This document shows positions 12,398-25,077 of a DNA stretch of 64,000 bases, one piece after another. The notes beneath the pieces were generated by a model that searched no databases, was not told the origin of the DNA, and was given only the letters and a program-made list of their open reading frames with translations. The stretch's first letter is position 1. Every line of letters begins with the position of its first letter. Location of the stretch: NCBI RefSeq assembly GCF_029227915.1, contig NC_079881.1, positions 3,100,001 through 3,164,000 on the forward strand, in the 5' to 3' direction. This DNA is from Hydractinia symbiolongicarpus. Its lineage: Eukaryota; Cnidaria; Hydrozoa; Anthoathecata; Hydractiniidae. A program made the position numbers and the translations under genes.

Positions 12398-15300
12398 AGT
12401 TTTTGAAACTGTCGCTATTTCTTCAGCGAGCGCTAACGGCTAGGATTGGTCCCACATTATAAAAATGACTTTTTTATATTAATTCTTAAATAAAGCGCTA
12501 CCACAGCGCCCAGTGTAATCGCTGAGTTTCGGCAATCATGTCAAATTAAGAAGAATGTTATTTCTTGGAGTCCAATTGTCTTCTTTATCACATTTATCAG
12601 GTCACAGTCCAAAGTTAGTTCAATTAAATCCCACAGTCAATCGTTTCATTGTTAAAAGCGATGCAACCTAGTAATATCAGAAAAACATCGCTAAATACAT
12701 GTTGGTACGACAATGTGACACAACCGTTGAAACTCAAACGGACTGACAAGGTTAGAAAGTCAATGAAATGTAGTTTTTGAAACTGTCGCTATTTCTTCAG
12801 CTCCCGATAACGGGTAGGATTGGTCCCACAGTAAAGAATGATTTATTTATATAAATATTTAAATGAAGCGCTACCACAGCGCCCAGTGTAATCGCTGAGT
12901 TCCGGCAATCACGTCAAATTAAGAAGAATGTTATTTCTTGGAGTCCAATTTTCTCATTTATTACATTTATCAGGTCACAGTCCAAAGTTAGTTCAATTAA
13001 GTCCCACAGTCAATCGTTTCACTTTTAAAAGCGATGCAACCTAGTAATATGAGAAAAATATCGCTAAATACATCTTAATACGAATATGTGACACAGCCGT
13101 TGAAACTCAAACGGACTGACACTGTTAGAATGTCAGTGAAATGTAGTATTTGAAACTGTCGCTATTTCTACAGCACGCGCTAACGGCTAGGATTGGTCCC
13201 ACATTAGAAAAATGACTTTTTATATTAATTCTTAAATAAAGCGCTACCACAGCGCCCAGTGTAATCGCTGAGTTTCGGCAATCATGTCAAATTAAGAAGA
13301 ATGTTATTTCTTGGAGTCCAATTTTCTCCTTTATCACATTTATCAGGTCACAGTCCAAAGTTAGTTCAATTAAGTCCCACAGTCAATCGTTTCATTGTTA
13401 AAAGCGATGCAACCTAGTAACATCAAAGATGTCGCTAAATACATGTTGGTACGAATATGTGACCCAGCCGTTGTAACTCAAACGGACTGACATCGTTAAA
13501 AAGTCAATGAAATGCAGTTTTTTAAACTGTCGCTATTTCATCAGCGCGCGATAACGGCTAGGATTGGTTCCACAGTAAAAAATGATTTATTTATCTAAAT
13601 ATTTAAATGAAGCGCTACCACAGCGCCCAGTGTAATTGCTGAGTTCCGGCAATCACGTCAATTAAAGAAGAATGTTATTTCTTGGAGTCCAATTGTCTCA
13701 TTTATCACATTTATCAGGTCACAGTCCAAGGTTAGTTCAATTCAGTCCCAAAGTCAATCGATTCACTGTTAAAAGCGATGCAACATAGTAATATCAGATA
13801 AATATGGCTAAATACATGTTGGTACGAATATGTGACACAACCGTTGAAACTCAAACGAACTGACATCGTTAGAAAGTCAGTGAAATGTAGTATTTGAAAC
13901 TTTCTCTATTTCTTCAGCGCGCGCTAACGGCTAGGATTGGTCCCACATTAAAGAAATGAGTTTTTTTATCTTGATTCTTAAATGAAGCGCTACCACAGCG
14001 GCCAGTGTAATCGCTGAGTTCCGGCAATCACGTCAAGTTAAGAAGAATGTTATTTCTTGGAATCCAATTGTCTCATTTATCACATTTATCAGGTCACAGT
14101 CCAAAGTTATTCAATTAAGTCCCACAGTCAATCGTATCATTGTTAAAAGCGATGCAACCTAGTAATATCAGATAAACATCGCTAAATACATATTGGTACC
14201 AATATGTGACCCAACCGTTGAAACTCAAACGGACTGACAAGGTTAGAAAGTCAATGAGATGTAGTTTTTGAAACTGTCGCTATTTCTTCAGCGCGCGATA
14301 ACGGATAGGATTGGTCCCACATTTAAGAAATGATTTTTTTATCTTGATTCATAACTGAAGCGCTACCACAGCGGCCAGTGTAATCGCTGAGTTCCGGCAA
14401 TCACGTCAAGTAAAGAAGAATGTTACTTCTTGGAATCCAATTGTCTCATTTGTCACATTTATCAGGTCATAGTCCAAAGTTAGTTCAATTAAGTCCCACA
14501 GTCAATCGTTTCACTTTTAAAAGCGATGTAACCTAGTAATATGAGAAAAATATCGCTAAATACATGTTGGTACGAATATGTGACACAACTGTTGAAACTC
14601 AAACGGACTGACAAGGTTAGAAAGTCAATGAAATGTAGTTTTTGAAACTGTCGCTATTTCTTTAGCGCGCGCTAACGGCTAGGATTGGTCCCACATTAAA
14701 AAAATGACTTTTTTATATTAATTCTTAAATAAAGCGCTACCACAGCGCCCAGTGTAATCGCTGAGTTTCGGCAATCATGTCAAATTAAGAAGAATGTTAT
14801 TTCTTGGAGTCCAATTGTCTCATTTGTCACATTTATCAGGTCACAGTCCAAAGTTAGTTCAATTAAGTCCCACAGTCAATCGTTTCATTGTTAAAAGCGA
14901 TGCAACCTAGTAACATAAAAAATGTCGCCAAATACATGTTGGTACGAATATGTGACCCAACCGTTGTAACTCAAACGGACTGACACCGTTAGAAAGTCAA
15001 TGAAATGTAATTTTTGAAACTGTCGCTATTTCTTCAGCTCGCGATAACGGCGAGGATTGGTCCCACAGTAAAGAATGACTTATTTTTCAAAATTTTTAAA
15101 TGAAGAACTATCCCAGCGCCCAGTGTGATCGCTGAGTTCCGGCAATCATGTCAAATTAAGAAGAATGTTATTTCTTGGAGTCCAATTGTCTCCTTTATCA
15201 CATTTATCAGGTCACAGTCCAAAGTTAGTTCAATTAAATCCCACAGTCAATCATTTCATTGTTAAAAGCGATGCAACCTAGTAATATCAGAAAAACATCG

Positions 15301-18300
15301 CTAAATACATGTTGGTACGAATATGTGACCCAGCCGTTGTAACTCAAACGAACTTACACCGTTAGAAAGTCAATGAACTGAAGTTTTTAAAACTGTCGCT
15401 ATTTTTTCAGCGCGCGATGACGGCTAGGATAGGTCCCACAGTAAAAATTGACTTTTTTATATCAACTCTTAAATGAAGCGCTACCACAGCGCCCAGTGTA
15501 ATCGCTGAGTTTCGGCAATCATGTCAAATTAAGAAGAATGTTATTTCTTGGAGTCCAATTGTCTCCTTTATCACATTTATCAGGTCACAGTCCAAAGTTA
15601 GTTCAATTAAATCCCACAGTCAATCGTTTCATTGTTAAAAGCGATGCAACCTAGAAATATCAGAAAAACATCGCTAAATACATGTTGGTACGAATATGTG
15701 ACCCAGCCGTTGTAACTTAAACGAACTTACACCGTTAGAAAGTCAATGAAATGTAGTTTTTAAAACTGTCGCTATTTTTTCAGCGCGCGATGACGGCTAG
15801 GATAGGTCCCACAGTAAAAAATGACTTTTTTATATCAACTCTTAAATGAAGCGCTACCACAGCGCCCAGTGTAATTGCTGAGTTTCGGCAATCATGTCAA
15901 ATTAAGAAGAATGTTATTTCTTGGAGTCCAATTGTCTCATTTGTCACATTTATCAGGTCACAGTCCAAAGTTAGTTCAATTAAGTCCCACAGTCAATCGT
16001 ATCATTGTTAAAAGCGATGCAACCTAGTAATATCAGATAAAAATCGCTAAGTACATATTGGTACGAATATGTGACCCAACCGTTGAAACTCAAACGGACT
16101 GACAAGGTTAGAAAGTCAATGAGATGTAGTTTTTGAAACTGTCGCTATTTCTTCAGCGCGCGCAAACGGCTAGGATTGGTCCCACATTAAAGAAATGATT
16201 TTTTTATCTTGATTCTTAAATAAAGCGCTACCACAGCGGCCAGTGTAATCGCTGAGTTCCGGCAATCACGTCAAGTAAAGAAGAATGTTACTTCTTGGAA
16301 TCCAATTGTCTCATTTGTCACATTTATCAGGTCATAGTCCAAAGTTAGTTCAATTAAGTCCCACAGTCAATCGTTTCACTTTTAAAAGCGATGCAACGTA
16401 GTAATATGAGAAAAATATCGCTAAATACATGTTGGTACGAATATGTGACACAACCGTTGAAACTCATACGGACTGACAAGGTTAGAAGTCAATGAAATGT
16501 AGTTTTTGAAACTGTCGCTATTTCTTCGGTGCGCGCTAACGGCTAGGCTTGGTCCCACATTAAAAAAATGACTTTTTTATATTAATTCTTAAATAAAGCG
16601 CTACCACAGCGCCCAGTGTAATCGCTGAGTTTCGGCAATCATGTCAAATTAAGAAGAATGTTATTTCTTGGAGTCCAATTGTCTCCTTTATCACATTTAT
16701 CAGGTCACAGTCCAAAGTTAGTTCAATTAAATCCCACAGTCAATCGTTTCATTGCTAAAAGCGATGCAACCTAGTAATATCAGAAAAACATCGCTAAATA
16801 CATGTTGGTACGAATATGTGACCCAGCCGTTGTAACTCAAACGAACTTACACCGTTAGAAAGTCAATGAAATGTAGTTTTTAAAACTGTCGCTATTTTTT
16901 CAGCGCGCGATGACGGCTAGGATAGGTCCCACAGTAAAAAATGACCTTTTTATATCAACTCTTAAATGAAGCGCTACCACAGCGCCCAGTGTAATCGCTG
17001 AGTTTCGGCAATCATGTCAAATTAAGAAGAATGTTATTTCTTGGAGTCCAACTGTCTCCTTTATCACATTTATCAGGTCACAGTCCAAGGTTAAGACAAT
17101 TAAGTCCCACAGTCAATCGTTTCACTGTTAAAAGCGATGCAACCTAGTAATATCAGATAAATATCGCTAAATACATGTTGGTACGAATATGTGACCCAAC
17201 CGTTGTAACTGAAGCGGATGGATACGGTTAGAAAGTCAATGAAATGTTGATTTTGAAACTGTCGTTATTTCTTCAGCGCGTGATAACGGCGAGGATTGGT
17301 CCCACAGTAAAGAATAACTTATTAATCGAAACTTTTAAATGAAGCGCTACCACAGCGCTCAGTGTAATCGCTGAGTTCCGGCAATCATGTCAAATTAAGA
17401 AGAATGTTATTTCTTGGAGTCCAATTTTCCCATTTATCACATTTTTCAGGTCACAGTCCAAAGTTAGTTCAATTAAGTCCCACTGTCAATCGTTTCACTG
17501 TTAAAAGCGATGCAACCTAGCAATATCAGATAAATATCGCTAACTACATGTTGGTACGAATATGTGACCTAACCGTTGAAACTCAAACGGACTGACAAGT
17601 TTAGAAAGTCAATGAAATGTAGTTTTTGAAACTGTCGCTATTTCTTCAGCGCGCGCTAACGGCTAGGATTGGTCCCACATTAAAAAATGACTTATTAATC
17701 TAAATTTTTAAATGAAGCGCTATCACAGCGCCCAGTGTAAATGTTGAGTTCCGGCAATCATGTCAATTTAAGAAGAATGTTATTTCTTGGCGTCCAATTG
17801 TCTCATTTATCACATTTATCAGGTCACAGTCCAAAGTTAGTTGAATTAAGTCCCACAGTCAATCGTATCATTGTTAAAAGCGATGCAACCTAGTAATATC
17901 AGAAAAACATCGCTAAATACATATTGGTACGAATATGTGACCCAACCGTTGAAACTCAAACGGACTGACACCGTTAGAAAGTCAATGAAATGTAATTTTT
18001 GAAACTGTCGCTATTTCTTCAGCTCGCGATAACGGCGAGGATTGGTCCCACAGTAAAGAATGACTTATTTTTCAAAATTTTTAAATGAAGAACTATCCCA
18101 GCGCCCAGTGGGATCGCTGAGTTCCGGCAATCATGTCAAATTAAGAAGAATGTTATTTCTTGGAGTCCAATTTTCTCATTCATCACATTTATCAGGTCAC
18201 AGTCCAAAGTTAGTTCAATTAAGTCCCACAGTCAATCGTATCATTGTTAAAAGCGATGCAACCTAGTAATATCAGAAAAACATCGCTAAATACATATTGG

Positions 18301-18737
18301 TACGAATATGTGACCCAACCGTTGAAACTCAAACGGACTGACAAGGTTAGAAAGTCAATGAGATGTAGTTTTTGAAACTGTCGCTATTTCTTCAGCGCGC
18401 GCTAACGGCTAGGATTGGTCCCACATTAAAGAAATGATTTTCTTATCTTGATTCTTAAATGAAGCGCTACCACAGCGGCCAGTGTAATTGCTGAGTTCCG
18501 GCAATCTCGTCAAGTTAAGAAGAATGTCACTTCTTGGAGACCAATTGTCTCATTCATCACATTTATCAGGTCACAGTCCCAAGTTAGTTCAATTAAGTCC
18601 CACAGTAAATGGTTTCATTGTTAAAAGCGATGCAACCTAGTAACATCAAAAATGTCGCTAAATACATGTTGGTACGAATATGTGACCCAACCGTTGAAAC
18701 TCAAACGGACTGACACCGTTAAAAGTCAATGAAATGC
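12398..18737 (+). repeat. 6,340-bp 17-mer higher-order unit, copy A
   Basis: First of two adjacent copies of a 6,340-bp segment (17.0 monomers). Diagnostic variants throughout are reproduced exactly 6,340 bp downstream: CTTCAGCGAGCGC 12,421, CATTAGAAAAATG 13,202, GAACTGAAG 15,375, AACGTAGTAATATG 16,395, ATTGCTAAAAGCG 16,751 and CATTCATCACATTT 18,176. I compared markers in most lines and found no difference. The left boundary lies after 12,397, where T here faces C at 18,737. Confidence 0.93.
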
Positions 18738-21700
18738 AGTTTTTGAAACTGTCGCTATTTCTTCAGCGAGCGCTAACGGCTAGGATTGGTCCCACATTAT
18801 AAAAATGACTTTTTTATATTAATTCTTAAATAAAGCGCTACCACAGCGCCCAGTGTAATCGCTGAGTTTCGGCAATCATGTCAAATTAAGAAGAATGTTA
18901 TTTCTTGGAGTCCAATTGTCTTCTTTATCACATTTATCAGGTCACAGTCCAAAGTTAGTTCAATTAAATCCCACAGTCAATCGTTTCATTGTTAAAAGCG
19001 ATGCAACCTAGTAATATCAGAAAAACATCGCTAAATACATGTTGGTACGACAATGTGACACAACCGTTGAAACTCAAACGGACTGACAAGGTTAGAAAGT
19101 CAATGAAATGTAGTTTTTGAAACTGTCGCTATTTCTTCAGCTCCCGATAACGGGTAGGATTGGTCCCACAGTAAAGAATGATTTATTTATATAAATATTT
19201 AAATGAAGCGCTACCACAGCGCCCAGTGTAATCGCTGAGTTCCGGCAATCACGTCAAATTAAGAAGAATGTTATTTCTTGGAGTCCAATTTTCTCATTTA
19301 TTACATTTATCAGGTCACAGTCCAAAGTTAGTTCAATTAAGTCCCACAGTCAATCGTTTCACTTTTAAAAGCGATGCAACCTAGTAATATGAGAAAAATA
19401 TCGCTAAATACATCTTAATACGAATATGTGACACAGCCGTTGAAACTCAAACGGACTGACACTGTTAGAATGTCAGTGAAATGTAGTATTTGAAACTGTC
19501 GCTATTTCTACAGCACGCGCTAACGGCTAGGATTGGTCCCACATTAGAAAAATGACTTTTTATATTAATTCTTAAATAAAGCGCTACCACAGCGCCCAGT
19601 GTAATCGCTGAGTTTCGGCAATCATGTCAAATTAAGAAGAATGTTATTTCTTGGAGTCCAATTTTCTCCTTTATCACATTTATCAGGTCACAGTCCAAAG
19701 TTAGTTCAATTAAGTCCCACAGTCAATCGTTTCATTGTTAAAAGCGATGCAACCTAGTAACATCAAAGATGTCGCTAAATACATGTTGGTACGAATATGT
19801 GACCCAGCCGTTGTAACTCAAACGGACTGACATCGTTAAAAAGTCAATGAAATGCAGTTTTTTAAACTGTCGCTATTTCATCAGCGCGCGATAACGGCTA
19901 GGATTGGTTCCACAGTAAAAAATGATTTATTTATCTAAATATTTAAATGAAGCGCTACCACAGCGCCCAGTGTAATTGCTGAGTTCCGGCAATCACGTCA
20001 ATTAAAGAAGAATGTTATTTCTTGGAGTCCAATTGTCTCATTTATCACATTTATCAGGTCACAGTCCAAGGTTAGTTCAATTCAGTCCCAAAGTCAATCG
20101 ATTCACTGTTAAAAGCGATGCAACATAGTAATATCAGATAAATATGGCTAAATACATGTTGGTACGAATATGTGACACAACCGTTGAAACTCAAACGAAC
20201 TGACATCGTTAGAAAGTCAGTGAAATGTAGTATTTGAAACTTTCTCTATTTCTTCAGCGCGCGCTAACGGCTAGGATTGGTCCCACATTAAAGAAATGAG
20301 TTTTTTTATCTTGATTCTTAAATGAAGCGCTACCACAGCGGCCAGTGTAATCGCTGAGTTCCGGCAATCACGTCAAGTTAAGAAGAATGTTATTTCTTGG
20401 AATCCAATTGTCTCATTTATCACATTTATCAGGTCACAGTCCAAAGTTATTCAATTAAGTCCCACAGTCAATCGTATCATTGTTAAAAGCGATGCAACCT
20501 AGTAATATCAGATAAACATCGCTAAATACATATTGGTACCAATATGTGACCCAACCGTTGAAACTCAAACGGACTGACAAGGTTAGAAAGTCAATGAGAT
20601 GTAGTTTTTGAAACTGTCGCTATTTCTTCAGCGCGCGATAACGGATAGGATTGGTCCCACATTTAAGAAATGATTTTTTTATCTTGATTCATAACTGAAG
20701 CGCTACCACAGCGGCCAGTGTAATCGCTGAGTTCCGGCAATCACGTCAAGTAAAGAAGAATGTTACTTCTTGGAATCCAATTGTCTCATTTGTCACATTT
20801 ATCAGGTCATAGTCCAAAGTTAGTTCAATTAAGTCCCACAGTCAATCGTTTCACTTTTAAAAGCGATGTAACCTAGTAATATGAGAAAAATATCGCTAAA
20901 TACATGTTGGTACGAATATGTGACACAACTGTTGAAACTCAAACGGACTGACAAGGTTAGAAAGTCAATGAAATGTAGTTTTTGAAACTGTCGCTATTTC
21001 TTTAGCGCGCGCTAACGGCTAGGATTGGTCCCACATTAAAAAAATGACTTTTTTATATTAATTCTTAAATAAAGCGCTACCACAGCGCCCAGTGTAATCG
21101 CTGAGTTTCGGCAATCATGTCAAATTAAGAAGAATGTTATTTCTTGGAGTCCAATTGTCTCATTTGTCACATTTATCAGGTCACAGTCCAAAGTTAGTTC
21201 AATTAAGTCCCACAGTCAATCGTTTCATTGTTAAAAGCGATGCAACCTAGTAACATAAAAAATGTCGCCAAATACATGTTGGTACGAATATGTGACCCAA
21301 CCGTTGTAACTCAAACGGACTGACACCGTTAGAAAGTCAATGAAATGTAATTTTTGAAACTGTCGCTATTTCTTCAGCTCGCGATAACGGCGAGGATTGG
21401 TCCCACAGTAAAGAATGACTTATTTTTCAAAATTTTTAAATGAAGAACTATCCCAGCGCCCAGTGTGATCGCTGAGTTCCGGCAATCATGTCAAATTAAG
21501 AAGAATGTTATTTCTTGGAGTCCAATTGTCTCCTTTATCACATTTATCAGGTCACAGTCCAAAGTTAGTTCAATTAAATCCCACAGTCAATCATTTCATT
21601 GTTAAAAGCGATGCAACCTAGTAATATCAGAAAAACATCGCTAAATACATGTTGGTACGAATATGTGACCCAGCCGTTGTAACTCAAACGAACTTACACC

Positions 21701-24700
21701 GTTAGAAAGTCAATGAACTGAAGTTTTTAAAACTGTCGCTATTTTTTCAGCGCGCGATGACGGCTAGGATAGGTCCCACAGTAAAAATTGACTTTTTTAT
21801 ATCAACTCTTAAATGAAGCGCTACCACAGCGCCCAGTGTAATCGCTGAGTTTCGGCAATCATGTCAAATTAAGAAGAATGTTATTTCTTGGAGTCCAATT
21901 GTCTCCTTTATCACATTTATCAGGTCACAGTCCAAAGTTAGTTCAATTAAATCCCACAGTCAATCGTTTCATTGTTAAAAGCGATGCAACCTAGAAATAT
22001 CAGAAAAACATCGCTAAATACATGTTGGTACGAATATGTGACCCAGCCGTTGTAACTTAAACGAACTTACACCGTTAGAAAGTCAATGAAATGTAGTTTT
22101 TAAAACTGTCGCTATTTTTTCAGCGCGCGATGACGGCTAGGATAGGTCCCACAGTAAAAAATGACTTTTTTATATCAACTCTTAAATGAAGCGCTACCAC
22201 AGCGCCCAGTGTAATTGCTGAGTTTCGGCAATCATGTCAAATTAAGAAGAATGTTATTTCTTGGAGTCCAATTGTCTCATTTGTCACATTTATCAGGTCA
22301 CAGTCCAAAGTTAGTTCAATTAAGTCCCACAGTCAATCGTATCATTGTTAAAAGCGATGCAACCTAGTAATATCAGATAAAAATCGCTAAGTACATATTG
22401 GTACGAATATGTGACCCAACCGTTGAAACTCAAACGGACTGACAAGGTTAGAAAGTCAATGAGATGTAGTTTTTGAAACTGTCGCTATTTCTTCAGCGCG
22501 CGCAAACGGCTAGGATTGGTCCCACATTAAAGAAATGATTTTTTTATCTTGATTCTTAAATAAAGCGCTACCACAGCGGCCAGTGTAATCGCTGAGTTCC
22601 GGCAATCACGTCAAGTAAAGAAGAATGTTACTTCTTGGAATCCAATTGTCTCATTTGTCACATTTATCAGGTCATAGTCCAAAGTTAGTTCAATTAAGTC
22701 CCACAGTCAATCGTTTCACTTTTAAAAGCGATGCAACGTAGTAATATGAGAAAAATATCGCTAAATACATGTTGGTACGAATATGTGACACAACCGTTGA
22801 AACTCATACGGACTGACAAGGTTAGAAGTCAATGAAATGTAGTTTTTGAAACTGTCGCTATTTCTTCGGTGCGCGCTAACGGCTAGGCTTGGTCCCACAT
22901 TAAAAAAATGACTTTTTTATATTAATTCTTAAATAAAGCGCTACCACAGCGCCCAGTGTAATCGCTGAGTTTCGGCAATCATGTCAAATTAAGAAGAATG
23001 TTATTTCTTGGAGTCCAATTGTCTCCTTTATCACATTTATCAGGTCACAGTCCAAAGTTAGTTCAATTAAATCCCACAGTCAATCGTTTCATTGCTAAAA
23101 GCGATGCAACCTAGTAATATCAGAAAAACATCGCTAAATACATGTTGGTACGAATATGTGACCCAGCCGTTGTAACTCAAACGAACTTACACCGTTAGAA
23201 AGTCAATGAAATGTAGTTTTTAAAACTGTCGCTATTTTTTCAGCGCGCGATGACGGCTAGGATAGGTCCCACAGTAAAAAATGACCTTTTTATATCAACT
23301 CTTAAATGAAGCGCTACCACAGCGCCCAGTGTAATCGCTGAGTTTCGGCAATCATGTCAAATTAAGAAGAATGTTATTTCTTGGAGTCCAACTGTCTCCT
23401 TTATCACATTTATCAGGTCACAGTCCAAGGTTAAGACAATTAAGTCCCACAGTCAATCGTTTCACTGTTAAAAGCGATGCAACCTAGTAATATCAGATAA
23501 ATATCGCTAAATACATGTTGGTACGAATATGTGACCCAACCGTTGTAACTGAAGCGGATGGATACGGTTAGAAAGTCAATGAAATGTTGATTTTGAAACT
23601 GTCGTTATTTCTTCAGCGCGTGATAACGGCGAGGATTGGTCCCACAGTAAAGAATAACTTATTAATCGAAACTTTTAAATGAAGCGCTACCACAGCGCTC
23701 AGTGTAATCGCTGAGTTCCGGCAATCATGTCAAATTAAGAAGAATGTTATTTCTTGGAGTCCAATTTTCCCATTTATCACATTTTTCAGGTCACAGTCCA
23801 AAGTTAGTTCAATTAAGTCCCACTGTCAATCGTTTCACTGTTAAAAGCGATGCAACCTAGCAATATCAGATAAATATCGCTAACTACATGTTGGTACGAA
23901 TATGTGACCTAACCGTTGAAACTCAAACGGACTGACAAGTTTAGAAAGTCAATGAAATGTAGTTTTTGAAACTGTCGCTATTTCTTCAGCGCGCGCTAAC
24001 GGCTAGGATTGGTCCCACATTAAAAAATGACTTATTAATCTAAATTTTTAAATGAAGCGCTATCACAGCGCCCAGTGTAAATGTTGAGTTCCGGCAATCA
24101 TGTCAATTTAAGAAGAATGTTATTTCTTGGCGTCCAATTGTCTCATTTATCACATTTATCAGGTCACAGTCCAAAGTTAGTTGAATTAAGTCCCACAGTC
24201 AATCGTATCATTGTTAAAAGCGATGCAACCTAGTAATATCAGAAAAACATCGCTAAATACATATTGGTACGAATATGTGACCCAACCGTTGAAACTCAAA
24301 CGGACTGACACCGTTAGAAAGTCAATGAAATGTAATTTTTGAAACTGTCGCTATTTCTTCAGCTCGCGATAACGGCGAGGATTGGTCCCACAGTAAAGAA
24401 TGACTTATTTTTCAAAATTTTTAAATGAAGAACTATCCCAGCGCCCAGTGGGATCGCTGAGTTCCGGCAATCATGTCAAATTAAGAAGAATGTTATTTCT
24501 TGGAGTCCAATTTTCTCATTCATCACATTTATCAGGTCACAGTCCAAAGTTAGTTCAATTAAGTCCCACAGTCAATCGTATCATTGTTAAAAGCGATGCA
24601 ACCTAGTAATATCAGAAAAACATCGCTAAATACATATTGGTACGAATATGTGACCCAACCGTTGAAACTCAAACGGACTGACAAGGTTAGAAAGTCAATG

Positions 24701-25077
24701 AGATGTAGTTTTTGAAACTGTCGCTATTTCTTCAGCGCGCGCTAACGGCTAGGATTGGTCCCACATTAAAGAAATGATTTTCTTATCTTGATTCTTAAAT
24801 GAAGCGCTACCACAGCGGCCAGTGTAATTGCTGAGTTCCGGCAATCTCGTCAAGTTAAGAAGAATGTCACTTCTTGGAGACCAATTGTCTCATTCATCAC
24901 ATTTATCAGGTCACAGTCCCAAGTTAGTTCAATTAAGTCCCACAGTAAATGGTTTCATTGTTAAAAGCGATGCAACCTAGTAACATCAAAAATGTCGCTA
25001 AATACATGTTGGTACGAATATGTGACCCAACCGTTGAAACTCAAACGGACTGACACCGTTAAAAGTCAATGAAATGC
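18738..25077 (+). repeat. 6,340-bp 17-mer higher-order unit, copy B
   Basis: Second copy of the 17-mer, directly abutting copy A. Identity runs on about 11 bp into the right flank and stops at 25,089 (T, facing C at 18,749). The exchange point therefore lies within the short homology AGTTTTTGAAA. Apparent lack of divergence over 6.3 kb implies a very recent duplication, strong homogenisation, or an assembly duplication. Confidence 0.93.

Noticed and set aside
18060-18266. 68-codon open frame starting MTYFSK, repeated nearly unchanged at 24,400, 32,970, 56,891, 57,637 and 58,383
   Set aside because: It is the satellite monomer read in one frame. It recurs because its monomer class was duplicated (6,340-bp and 746-bp steps). 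It has no recognisable domain and other classes break it with stops.
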